Source: Tautonia plasticadhaerens
GTDB lineage: Bacteria; Planctomycetota; Planctomycetia; Isosphaerales; Isosphaeraceae
DNA: 64,000 nucleotides
Assembly: GCF_007752535.1 (NCBI RefSeq)
Contig: NZ_CP036426.1
Span: 5,022,001-5,086,000 of the forward strand
Direction of reading: 5' to 3'
Below the pieces are notes generated by a model. It saw nothing but the letters and a program-made list of their open reading frames with translations. It was not told the origin of the DNA and did no database searches. Both the position numbers and the translations under genes were made by a program. The first letter of the stretch is position 1. Each line of letters opens with the position of its first letter. Shown here in pieces: positions 18,101-25,115 of the stretch.

Positions 18101-18775
18101 ATCACCGACCCGTCCGAGGTCGGCGGCCTGATGCAGGTCATCCGCGACGAGCTCGGCCTGAAGGACGAGCTGGTCAACACCGTCGAGGAGGAGCGGAACG
18201 TCACGAATTACTTCATCATGGTCGACTACCTGACCGGCTTGCGGCAGAGCTGGACGATCAACCGGTCCTACTTCGACCGCTCGGGCGAGGCACAGCCGTT
18301 CTTCGGCACGCAGCTGGTGCTGCTGTCGCGGTCGCTCTCGGTGGTCGCCGAGTCGGTCGAGGAGCTGCGGTCGACCTTCGACAGCGTCTTCATCGGCCCG
18401 GCCGAGCGGCAGACGCTCGAGATCGCCTTCCCCTCCACCGTCTCGCCGCCCGGCGGCCCGACCGCGGCCGTGATCGGCACCCGCGCGATGATCCTGGAGG
18501 ATCTGCTGCGGTGGGTCGCCGACTTCGCGGCCCACGAGGGGCCGCGGTACATTCAGGACGGCGGCAAGTTCGCCGTCAGGAACGCCTTCCTGCCGATCGT
18601 CGAGACGCTCAGGAACCTGGCCTTCGGCGCCCTCTCCCCGGCGAACGAGCAGGCCCTGCCGCGGGGCTACTCGACCACGCGGGTCAAGCGTGCGATCAAG
18701 GAGCTGGCGCTGCACCTCAACGAGCTGCACCGGCTGGCCGAACCGCTGAACCATACCATCCCGTCGCAGAGCTAG
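15200..18775 (+). CDS. Large multidomain protein with carboxypeptidase-regulatory-like beta domains
   Basis: The product is 1191 aa. Residues 1 to ~220 are acidic, Pro/Gly-rich and probably disordered. A Cys pair (CAPC, near 224) opens the folded part. Several beta-sandwich units follow; two look like carboxypeptidase-regulatory or SdrD-B type folds (GRVQGVVHGDEGGLEGVPLV near 570, and PRIIGDIVDEQDRAIPYAEV near 689). From about 780 onward there is a helical domain of ~400 residues unlike anything I recognise (HIRAKDALDKFLPLLKGLNP, NYFIMVDYLTGLRQSWTINR). No leader or membrane segment is visible. It is by far the largest cluster member and may be the scaffold or binding component. That role is an inference. 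Confidence 0.75.
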   Translation: MANHDPQDRPEDRPPEPGPIDDSTPTLEGQAPQDPTNGAGEAAPPFEGSADDDVRVQPMEHGEFGSETQPGEEVPDTSFTEPQHELMAGSFGDRLQAGSPPGEDLEHAMQPDEDDVPGGVNRPAWAYFEGFGTQEGAGALSPGPAWPTSDESGPFAGGREELQADEVRESPRLHPVLQAEDLRSFSFDQEVDTSEQRPCDEVEPIARKSRKSRGAPRSRPTRDPCAPCEPIYGPPVTVDEPIAERCSGRLRVEVFAYPDAEGKGPFLPQYPSLGGVTVDFVQVDTGASDSQMIDLNGSTWDLIQGCYTVSARPTAGYDPQKTTYFASEGKDDQQIHPGEAVLVATGRETLVRIGLVPEPSPVEVRVYLTTGREANSECRWPIHKARIDVDQCGRRIDCNPTDEDGRVQFSLNSTEATILKLKQTQRIQGRVYRLSGPSEVRVMPKPGQTSYVEFAYAPATARIRVDAFYDPPAGSGQSKSRVSKVEFALVAAGAEGGGKKGWLRTGTSGGGPVVFDDLDETSYTIEAVSWPPEHKGRPIAPSDPAGRRQTVLASVDDSAVVEFLFGPLLGRVQGVVHGDEGGLEGVPLVLIAEDGARFDAVSGPDGLYVFEGVPPGPVEVDPRDSKLELRDATWILVERDEAAESASHSGNGTGRDGSDGSGGHSHRRTLRVAASRTAHGPDFRFKRDLPRIIGDIVDEQDRAIPYAEVLIFDQSGRNELDRVFCDEHGKFVWVAPRSGDYLVTPRFRGSGEVATRTPVKVRSDAFVRLKARSYRPPGDEPPPGRGHGELAGNVADITTFPLQIDGIRHAAMPSGSTASSAGAPMAPMSRLVGDTIRQVLGWQPRPDDPKGFTGALKQSFTCVEEDGTSVCKWTPRTYAVHTDLSGGIAGPQASLHIRAKDALDKFLPLLKGLNPLRLNADDEDVEALRSAVEIQASALISELGQPGGPRVPRVDQIFRTLLGIEDRITDPSEVGGLMQVIRDELGLKDELVNTVEEERNVTNYFIMVDYLTGLRQSWTINRSYFDRSGEAQPFFGTQLVLLSRSLSVVAESVEELRSTFDSVFIGPAERQTLEIAFPSTVSPPGGPTAAVIGTRAMILEDLLRWVADFAAHEGPRYIQDGGKFAVRNAFLPIVETLRNLAFGALSPANEQALPRGYSTTRVKRAIKELALHLNELHRLAEPLNHTIPSQS

Positions 18776-18823
18776 GGGCCCGCACCGACCCCGTGACCTC
18801 CCCGGATGCGAGGAGCCTCAGAG

Positions 18824-19981
18824 ATGGCGACCGAACGCGACTATCAGGATCTCTACGACCGCATCGCGGCGCTGCGGCAGGCGGTGGCGGGCCAGCTCGC
18901 GGGCGACCTCGTGCAGAACCCGGGCCTCGGCGACGCCCTGGTCCAGCAGATCGACGCCATGCTCCGATCGGTCGAGGAGGCCGACGCCAAGGAGCCGCCA
19001 CCGCCGGACAAGGGCCTCGCCCAGCTCGCCGGCATCGGCCCCGATGCGGCCGCCGAGCTCGGCCAGACTCGGCTCCCGCCCGGCGTCAAGGCCTACGACG
19101 AGACCGTCACCTCCGAACGGCTGATCGCCGTCGGCGACCTGTATTATTTGTATCAACATGAGCGGATCGGGGTCTTCCGCGTCGTCCAGAAGCTCAAGGA
19201 ACTCTTCCGCGCCGGCGCCGTCCGGCTCTCGGCGGGGCCCGGGGCCTTCGCGCTGTACCAGTTCGACCGCCGCGAGGTCCTGAGATTCACCCGACGCGAG
19301 CGGCTGGGCGCCTACCGCCGCGTCCTCGGCTACGGCTCGGCCGCGGTCCCCGCCGGGGCGCGGCCCAACGCCGAGTTCCATACGATGTTCAGCCACTTCG
19401 TCAACCAGATCGTCCTCTACTGGCGCGACAAGCGCATCTCGGACGTGATCCGCGAGCGCGCCTACGACCCGAGCTTCGGCAGCGTCTCGATCGTCCGCCG
19501 CGCCGGGCTGGATCTGCGCAACAACCTGAAGTTCACCTCCTACGGCAACCTCAACGTCCTCCGCGTCGAGGTCATGCAGCTGCTCGACGAGGCGTTCCGG
19601 ATCCTCGGCTCCGACGACGTCAAGCGCCTCTTCGGCGCCGACAACGCCTGGGACGTGGTCGAGGAGGTGCTCGTCCGCTACTTCAACGAACGCCTGGTCA
19701 CCTCGCCCCGCCAGCGGATGGCCGTCGCCGGCCGGGAGATCCTCCGCTGGCTCGCCCAGCCGCACATCCTCCAGTCGGCCCGCGCCCAGTTCGAGGCCCT
19801 GCTCCTCCAAGTCGCCGAGTACGCCGAGGAATGGCTCACCAGCGCCCAGGCCCTCGGCCTCGCCCGCCGCGTCACCACCGACCGGGTGGCCCCCTTCGGC
19901 CGCCCGGCATCCGGCGCGGTTCGGACCGTCCCCGATCGGGCGACCCTCCGGGCCGAACGCGAGTTCGAGTTCGAGATGTGA
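18824..19981 (+). CDS. Cluster protein with a C-terminal EFEFE tail
   Basis: The product is about 385 aa from ATG 18824, preceded by GAGGAG; an upstream ATG at 18806 is less well placed. The body is helical (DYQDLYDRIAALRQAV at the start, HTMFSHFVNQIVLYWRDKRI, VVEEVLVRYFNERLV). No enzymatic motif is seen. The striking feature is the last seven residues, REFEFEM, which repeat the acidic-aromatic motif of the first two cluster proteins. This suggests a docking tag or co-assembly signal. It is the best sequence evidence that genes at opposite ends of the cluster are functionally linked. The family is unrecognised. Confidence 0.78.
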   Translation: MATERDYQDLYDRIAALRQAVAGQLAGDLVQNPGLGDALVQQIDAMLRSVEEADAKEPPPPDKGLAQLAGIGPDAAAELGQTRLPPGVKAYDETVTSERLIAVGDLYYLYQHERIGVFRVVQKLKELFRAGAVRLSAGPGAFALYQFDRREVLRFTRRERLGAYRRVLGYGSAAVPAGARPNAEFHTMFSHFVNQIVLYWRDKRISDVIRERAYDPSFGSVSIVRRAGLDLRNNLKFTSYGNLNVLRVEVMQLLDEAFRILGSDDVKRLFGADNAWDVVEEVLVRYFNERLVTSPRQRMAVAGREILRWLAQPHILQSARAQFEALLLQVAEYAEEWLTSAQALGLARRVTTDRVAPFGRPASGAVRTVPDRATLRAEREFEFEM

Positions 19982-20103
19982 GGGGCGACGGGCATCGAAT
20001 CGGCGCCGGGACGGCCCCCGGGACGACGGCCCGATCGAACCCCGCCCGCCCGGGGCTTCCCGACGCGTTCAAGCCTGCTGATGGTTACGGAAGGGGGTGG
20101 GAC

Positions 20104-20502
20104 ATGTCGATCGCCGATCGGAGGCTGGATGCGGAACTCGATCGGCTCCTGGCCCGGGCCGGCGAGGCGTTCATTCGCACGCCGCTCGCGCCGCCCTACC
20201 GGGGACCGCTCCCATTGACCCGGGCGAGCCAGGCCCCCGCCGCGCGAGGGGTGTATCGCATCTACCGCGCCGGGATTCTCGTCTACCAGGGCGAGACGGC
20301 CGATATCCGCCGCCGACTCCTACAGCACCTCCTCTGCCTGACTCACCTGCGGATCACGCCGGCACCTTACACGTTCCGCTACGGGCTGATGCCCCGGAGC
20401 ACGCCCAGGACACGTCGGATCATCGAGCGGAGGGCGATCGAGAACAATCGCCGCCTCCTCCCGCAGCAGCGGGAATGGGAGCTCACCTCGGCGTTCTATT
20501 GA
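20104..20502 (+). CDS. GIY-YIG nuclease-like protein
   Basis: The product is 132 aa; the ATG at 20104 has GGAAGGGGG upstream. A GIY-YIG core is readable: GVYRIY (49-54), LVYQGETADIRRRLLQH (59-75, with Tyr61-Gln-Gly63 for YIG and Arg69-71), and RRIIERRAIENN (104-115) giving a candidate catalytic Glu and Asn. YQG replaces YIG, so activity is not assured. Known relatives cut DNA in repair or mobile-element movement, while some domains only bind. It lies 122 bases after the EFEFE-tail gene on the same strand, at the end of the cluster. A nuclease beside self-assembling proteins could be a cargo, but this is inferred. Confidence 0.72.
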   Translation: MSIADRRLDAELDRLLARAGEAFIRTPLAPPYRGPLPLTRASQAPAARGVYRIYRAGILVYQGETADIRRRLLQHLLCLTHLRITPAPYTFRYGLMPRSTPRTRRIIERRAIENNRRLLPQQREWELTSAFY

Positions 20503-20539
20503 TCCCGACCGCGCCGAGCCGTCGACCCGGAGCCGTCGG

Positions 20540-21940
20540 ATGGATGACGCCGTGGCCCGTGCCCTGGCCTACGCGAAGGCCGCTCGGCCTGGCTTCGTCG
20601 CCCAGTTGAAGGACTTCGTCCGCATCCCGTCCGTCAGCGCCGATCCCCGCCACGCCGCCGACGTGCGGCGGTGTGCCGACTGGCTGGCCCGGGACCTCCG
20701 CCGGATCGGGATGCCGCGCGTCCGGGTCATCGCCACGCCGCGGAACCCGATCGTCTACGCCGACTGGCTCGGCGCCCCGGGCCGGCCGACCGTCCTGATC
20801 TACGGCCATTACGACGTCCAGCCCGCCGATCCCCCGGACGCCTGGCGGACGCCCCCCTTCGAGCCGACCGTGCGCGGCGACGATCTCTTCGGCCGGGGGG
20901 CGAGCGACGACAAGGGGCCGCTGTTCGCGCACGTCAAGGCCCTGGAGTCCTTCCTCCGCACCCGCGGCACACCGCCGGTCAACATCCGCTGCCTCTTCGA
21001 CGGCGAGGAGGAGATCGGCAGCCCCAACCTCGTCCCCTGGTTGGCGCGGCACCGCCGCGCCCTGGCGTCCGACCTCGCCGTGATCTCCGACACCCGGATG
21101 CTCGGGCCAGACCGGCCGGCGATGACCTATTCGCTGCGCGGCTCGCTCGGCCTGGAGCTGGAAGTCCGCGGGCCGCGTCGCGACCTGCACTCCGGCGCCT
21201 TCGGCGGCGCTGTGCACAACCCGCTCCAGGCCCTCTGCGAGATCCTCGCCCGCCTGCACCACCCCGACGGCCGCGTCGCGGTCCCCGGCTTCTACGACCG
21301 CGTCCGCCCCGTCGGCCCAGACGAGCGGTCCTTCATGGCCCGTCGCGGCCCGAGCGACGCCCGCATCCTCCGCGACGCCGGGGTCGATCGTCCCTGGGGA
21401 GAGCCCGGCTATTCGCTCCACGAGCGGACGACCATCAGGCCCGCGTTGACGATCAACGGCCTGTCCGGCGGCTACCAGGGCCCCGGCGGGAAGGCCGTTA
21501 TTCCGGCCTCGGCCGTCGCCAAGGTCGGCATCCGCCTAGTCCCCGACCAGGACCCGGGCGAAATCTCGCGGCTCGTCCGCCGCCATATCGCTCGCCTGGC
21601 TCCGCCGACAGTCCGGGTCGCCGTCCGAACGCTCCAACGGGCCCGGCCCGTGCACCTCGTCCACCGCCATCCCGGCTTTCAGGCCGCTGCAATCGCCTAT
21701 CGTCGCGGGTTCGGGACTGTGCCTGTGCTCCTCCGCTCCGGGGGGACGATTCCCGTGGTCGATGCGCTCCAGTCCATCCTCTGCACCCCGTGCATTCTGA
21801 TGGGATTCGCGCTGCCCGACGACCGGATGCATGCGCCCGACGAAAAGCTCCATCTCCCCACCTTCGGCCGCGCGATCGCGACCTGTATCCATTTCCTAGC
21901 CGAGGTCCCCGTGTCGCTGTCATATAACGAAATACATTAA
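20540..21940 (+). CDS. M20-family dipeptidase/peptidase
   Basis: The product is 466 aa, typical of M20 dipeptidases. Zinc-site motifs are in order: VLIYGHYDVQP (His and Asp), LFGRGASDDKG, CLFDGEEEIGS (the catalytic Glu pair), VISDTRML (Asp), RDLHSGAFGG (dimer-domain His), and HAPDEKLHLP near the C-terminus. It has no leader, so it is cytoplasmic. It hydrolyses small peptides or related amides. It starts 37 bases after the GIY-YIG gene, so it may be co-transcribed with the E-F-E-G cluster. It could also be an ordinary housekeeping gene. Confidence 0.88.
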   Translation: MDDAVARALAYAKAARPGFVAQLKDFVRIPSVSADPRHAADVRRCADWLARDLRRIGMPRVRVIATPRNPIVYADWLGAPGRPTVLIYGHYDVQPADPPDAWRTPPFEPTVRGDDLFGRGASDDKGPLFAHVKALESFLRTRGTPPVNIRCLFDGEEEIGSPNLVPWLARHRRALASDLAVISDTRMLGPDRPAMTYSLRGSLGLELEVRGPRRDLHSGAFGGAVHNPLQALCEILARLHHPDGRVAVPGFYDRVRPVGPDERSFMARRGPSDARILRDAGVDRPWGEPGYSLHERTTIRPALTINGLSGGYQGPGGKAVIPASAVAKVGIRLVPDQDPGEISRLVRRHIARLAPPTVRVAVRTLQRARPVHLVHRHPGFQAAAIAYRRGFGTVPVLLRSGGTIPVVDALQSILCTPCILMGFALPDDRMHAPDEKLHLPTFGRAIATCIHFLAEVPVSLSYNEIH

Positions 21941-22134
21941 AATTGTATCATATTGGCAAATTAAGCTGTAGAGTCTAGGAGTGGCGCGGTGGCTGATGCT
22001 CCGTTTCCACTCCCCGCTCATCGAACCGGACGGGCGGGTTTCCCGCATCCGGCTCTCAGACAAGAACTCATGCGTTAGCCCACGGAAAGCTTCGAGGACG
22101 GTCGCTAAAGCGGATGAGGCCGAATTCGTCATGC

Positions 22135-23674
22135 GTAGCCGTTCACGGCCCATTGTTGCGTCTGTTGCGTGATGGCGGTAGAACGGCGGCATGAAGGATC
22201 AGCCGCCGATCGACCAACCGCTCTGGGATGGCTTGCCGGCCGAGGCACGGGCGGCCGTCTCGGCATTGGTCGATTCCTACGAGCGGTGGCTCGCCGAGCT
22301 GGAGCAGCGGCTGGGCAGGAACTCCACCAACTCCTCCAGGCCGCCCTCCTCCGATCCCCCGTCACTCAAGCGGCGGCGTCCGCCGGCCCCTCACTCGGGC
22401 AGGAAGCGGGGTGGGCAGCCCGGCCACCGCCGACACGTCCGCCCCCTGGTCCCGCCCGAGCGACTCCGGCAGGTCGTCGAATGCAGGCCGCCGTCCTGCC
22501 GCCGGTGCGGCGACGCCCTCGCCGGCGACGACCCCGAACCGATCCGGCATCAGGTCGCCGAGGTGCCGCCGATCCAGCCCGTGGTCGATGAGTACCGGCT
22601 CCATCGCCTGAAGTGCCCCCGCTGTCGCACCACCACCTGTGCGAAGCTGCCTCCGGGTGTGCCCATCGGGGCGTTCAGGCCACGGTTGCGGGCCGCCCTG
22701 AGCGTCCTGGCGGGGGCCTACCGCCTCGGCAAGCGCCCGATCCGGCAACTCGCCTGCGACCTGCTCGGCCTGTCGATCTCCGCCGGGGTGATCTGCCGCC
22801 TGGAGCGGCAGTGGGCCGCCGAGTTGGAAGCCCCGGTCGAGGGGCTCCGAGAGCATGACCGCGCCGCCGCCTCGGCCCACATCGACGAGACCTCGTGGTG
22901 GCAGGGCCGGGACAAGATGTGGCTGTGGGCGGCCATCACCAAAGGGGCGACGGGCTTCACCATCGCCAAGTCCCGGGGGGCTGCGGTCGCCAAGGCCATG
23001 CTGGGGACCGATCGCCGCAAGGTGGTCATCAGCGATCGGTTCAAGAGCTACGCCTGGGTCAAGCGTCGCCAGTTCTGCTGGGCCCACCTCCGCCGGGATT
23101 TCCAGGCGATGATCGACCGGGGCGGCGAGGCGGGCGAGGTCGGCCGGCGGTTGCTCGACCGCTCCGACGCCCTGTTTCGGTGGTGGCATCGGGTGCGGGA
23201 CGGGACGCTGGCCCGGTCGAGCTTCCGGCTCTATGTCTCGTGGCTGCGGGACTGCCTGCGGGACGACCTGCGTCGGGGGCTGGGGTGCGGCTGCGCTCAG
23301 ACGGCGGCGACGTGCCGGGAGTTGCTGGCCGGCGAGACGCACCTCTGGACGTTCGTGCGAGTCGAGGGGATCGAGCCGACGAACAACCACGCCGAGCGTG
23401 CACTGCGGCACGGGGTGATCTACCGCAAGCTCAGCGGCGGGACCGACAGCGAGTCGGGGAGCCGGTTCGTGGAGCGGATGCTCTCGGTGTTGGCGACCTG
23501 CCGCCAGCAGGGAATGAATGTGCAGGACTACCTCACCCGAGCCTACCGGGCGCATCTCGACGGCGGTACAGTCCCGTCGCTCATCCCGGCTGCCCCACCC
23601 ATTGCGCCGGCCTGACGGGACGACGAGTTGCCGCTCAGCGAGCCAAGGCCGGCATTGGGGGCGTGAACGGCTAC
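22135..23674 (+). mobile_element. IS66-family insertion sequence, lone tnpC type
   Basis: The element is about 1.54 kb. Inverted ends are GTAGCCGTTCACG at 22135 and CGTGAACGGCTAC ending at 23674. No 8-bp target duplication was found (CGTCATGC versus TGTTGGAT). Only the large transposase gene is present; tnpA and tnpB are absent, as in the ISBst12-type subgroup. Confidence 0.85.
22191..23615 (+). CDS. tnpC: IS66-family transposase (TnpC)
   Basis: The product is 474 aa. The N-terminal part has a short coiled region (YERWLAELEQRLGRNSTNSSRPPS) and a basic linker (GRKRGGQPGH). A zinc-finger-like region follows (CRRCGD and CPRCRTTTC, about residues 100-145). The DDE core follows (SAHIDETSWW, VVISDRFKSY, EPTNNHAERALRH). 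It is a complete single frame. Confidence 0.92.
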   Translation: MKDQPPIDQPLWDGLPAEARAAVSALVDSYERWLAELEQRLGRNSTNSSRPPSSDPPSLKRRRPPAPHSGRKRGGQPGHRRHVRPLVPPERLRQVVECRPPSCRRCGDALAGDDPEPIRHQVAEVPPIQPVVDEYRLHRLKCPRCRTTTCAKLPPGVPIGAFRPRLRAALSVLAGAYRLGKRPIRQLACDLLGLSISAGVICRLERQWAAELEAPVEGLREHDRAAASAHIDETSWWQGRDKMWLWAAITKGATGFTIAKSRGAAVAKAMLGTDRRKVVISDRFKSYAWVKRRQFCWAHLRRDFQAMIDRGGEAGEVGRRLLDRSDALFRWWHRVRDGTLARSSFRLYVSWLRDCLRDDLRRGLGCGCAQTAATCRELLAGETHLWTFVRVEGIEPTNNHAERALRHGVIYRKLSGGTDSESGSRFVERMLSVLATCRQQGMNVQDYLTRAYRAHLDGGTVPSLIPAAPPIAPA

Positions 23675-23714
23675 TGTTGGATCGACCTTGATACCAGGAC
23701 CGAGGAGCGCCGTC

Positions 23715-24911
23715 ATGAGAGCAGCGTCGACGGGGTTCGCATGGCTTCTCCCGCTGGTCGGCCAGATCGCCCTGGCGCAATCCGCCCCGGCTCAGGACGC
23801 CCCGGCCGAGCCCGCGCCGGCCGTGGAGGCCTTCAAGCCGGCGTCCTCCAACCAGGGCGGCAAGGAGTATCCCCAGGTCAACTCCGAGGGCCGCGCCCGA
23901 TTCCGCATCGTCGCCCCCGAGGCCCGGAGCGTGCGGGTGCCCGAGTGGGGCGGGATCGACCTGACCAAGGGCGAGGACGGCGCCTGGGTCGGCACCACGC
24001 GCCCCCTGGACGAGGGGTTCCACTACTACCGGATCAACATCGACGGCGCCGACGTCCCGGACCCCGGCAGCAAGCCCTTCTACGGGGCCGGCCGCTGGGG
24101 CAGCGCCATCGAGATCCCCGCCGAGGACCAGGACTTCTATGCCGTCGAGGACGTCCCGCACGGCCAGCTCCGCGAGGTCCTCTACCACTCCGAGAGCACC
24201 GACGCCACGCGCCGCTGCTTCGTCTACACGCCTCCCGGCTATGACGAGGACACCAGTAAGCGGTACCCGGTGTTGTATCTCCAGCACGGCGCGTTCGAGG
24301 ACGAGACCGGGTGGGGGAATCAGGGACGCGCGAACCTGATCATGGACAACCTGATCGCGGCGGGCGAGTCGAAGCCGTTCATCATCGTGATGGACAACGG
24401 CGGCAACAACTTCGCCGGCGGGCCCCGGCGTGGCGCCCCCCCCGCCCCCGGCGGCGCCGGCGGCCGGCCCCCCGGGCGCCCGAGGTTCGACTTCTCCGGC
24501 TTCGCGAAGATCATGACCGACGAGCTGATCCCCTTCATCGACGCCCACTTTCGCACGATCGCCGACCAGCCGCATCGGGCCATGGCGGGGCTGTCGATGG
24601 GCGGGGCGCAGACCCGGCAGATCACCCTGGCCAACCTCGACACGTTCTCGCACATCGGGCTCTTCAGCGGCGGCAGCATCGCGGCGGACGATCCGGCGCT
24701 GGCCGACCCGGAGGCCTTCAAGGAGAAGGTCGAGGTGCTGTTCGTCAGCTACGGCAGCAGGGAGAACACCGCCGCCGCGAAGGCGAACCACGAGGCCCTG
24801 GAAGCGGCCGGCATCGTGAACACCTACTACGAATCGCCCAACACGGCCCACGAGTGGCAGACCTGGCGGCGGAGCCTCTACCGGTTCGCGCCGCTGCTGT
24901 TCCGGGACTAA
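23715..24911 (+). CDS. Secreted CE1-type esterase with N-terminal E-set domain
   Basis: The product is about 398 aa from ATG 23715, which follows GAGGAG. A signal peptide is present (TGFAWLLPLVGQIALAQ). Residues ~45-130 form an E-set/CBM48-like domain (RARFRIVAPEARSVRVPEW, EGFHYYRINIDG). The esterase-D type alpha/beta hydrolase follows: the nucleophile elbow GLSMGG gives S294, and HEWQTWR gives H379 as catalytic His. Relatives are feruloyl or acetyl-xylan esterases that remove side groups from xylan. The GH10 xylanase 4 kb downstream on the same strand supports a hemicellulose role. The substrate itself is inferred. Confidence 0.85.
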   Translation: MRAASTGFAWLLPLVGQIALAQSAPAQDAPAEPAPAVEAFKPASSNQGGKEYPQVNSEGRARFRIVAPEARSVRVPEWGGIDLTKGEDGAWVGTTRPLDEGFHYYRINIDGADVPDPGSKPFYGAGRWGSAIEIPAEDQDFYAVEDVPHGQLREVLYHSESTDATRRCFVYTPPGYDEDTSKRYPVLYLQHGAFEDETGWGNQGRANLIMDNLIAAGESKPFIIVMDNGGNNFAGGPRRGAPPAPGGAGGRPPGRPRFDFSGFAKIMTDELIPFIDAHFRTIADQPHRAMAGLSMGGAQTRQITLANLDTFSHIGLFSGGSIAADDPALADPEAFKEKVEVLFVSYGSRENTAAAKANHEALEAAGIVNTYYESPNTAHEWQTWRRSLYRFAPLLFRD

Positions 24912-25115
24912 GCACGTGGACGGGGTTACACTTCATACCCACGATTCGAGGGTTCAGTGGCCTCATGGGCCGGTCGACAGCCGGAAAGACGGCTAATCCG
25001 GCCGCTCGTCCGCGACGGCTGCTCACCCGAGAGTTGAAGGACAACCGAGGCCAGGTGCTTAGCGGCACTTCCGGCCCGCGCCGGTTCGCCGACGCCACCC
25101 GACCAGGAGCGAGCG

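Noticed and set aside
15749-18754. A 1001-codon open frame on the minus strand
   Set aside because: It lies fully antisense to the 1191-aa protein and shows no domains or start signal. High GC removes stops from all frames.
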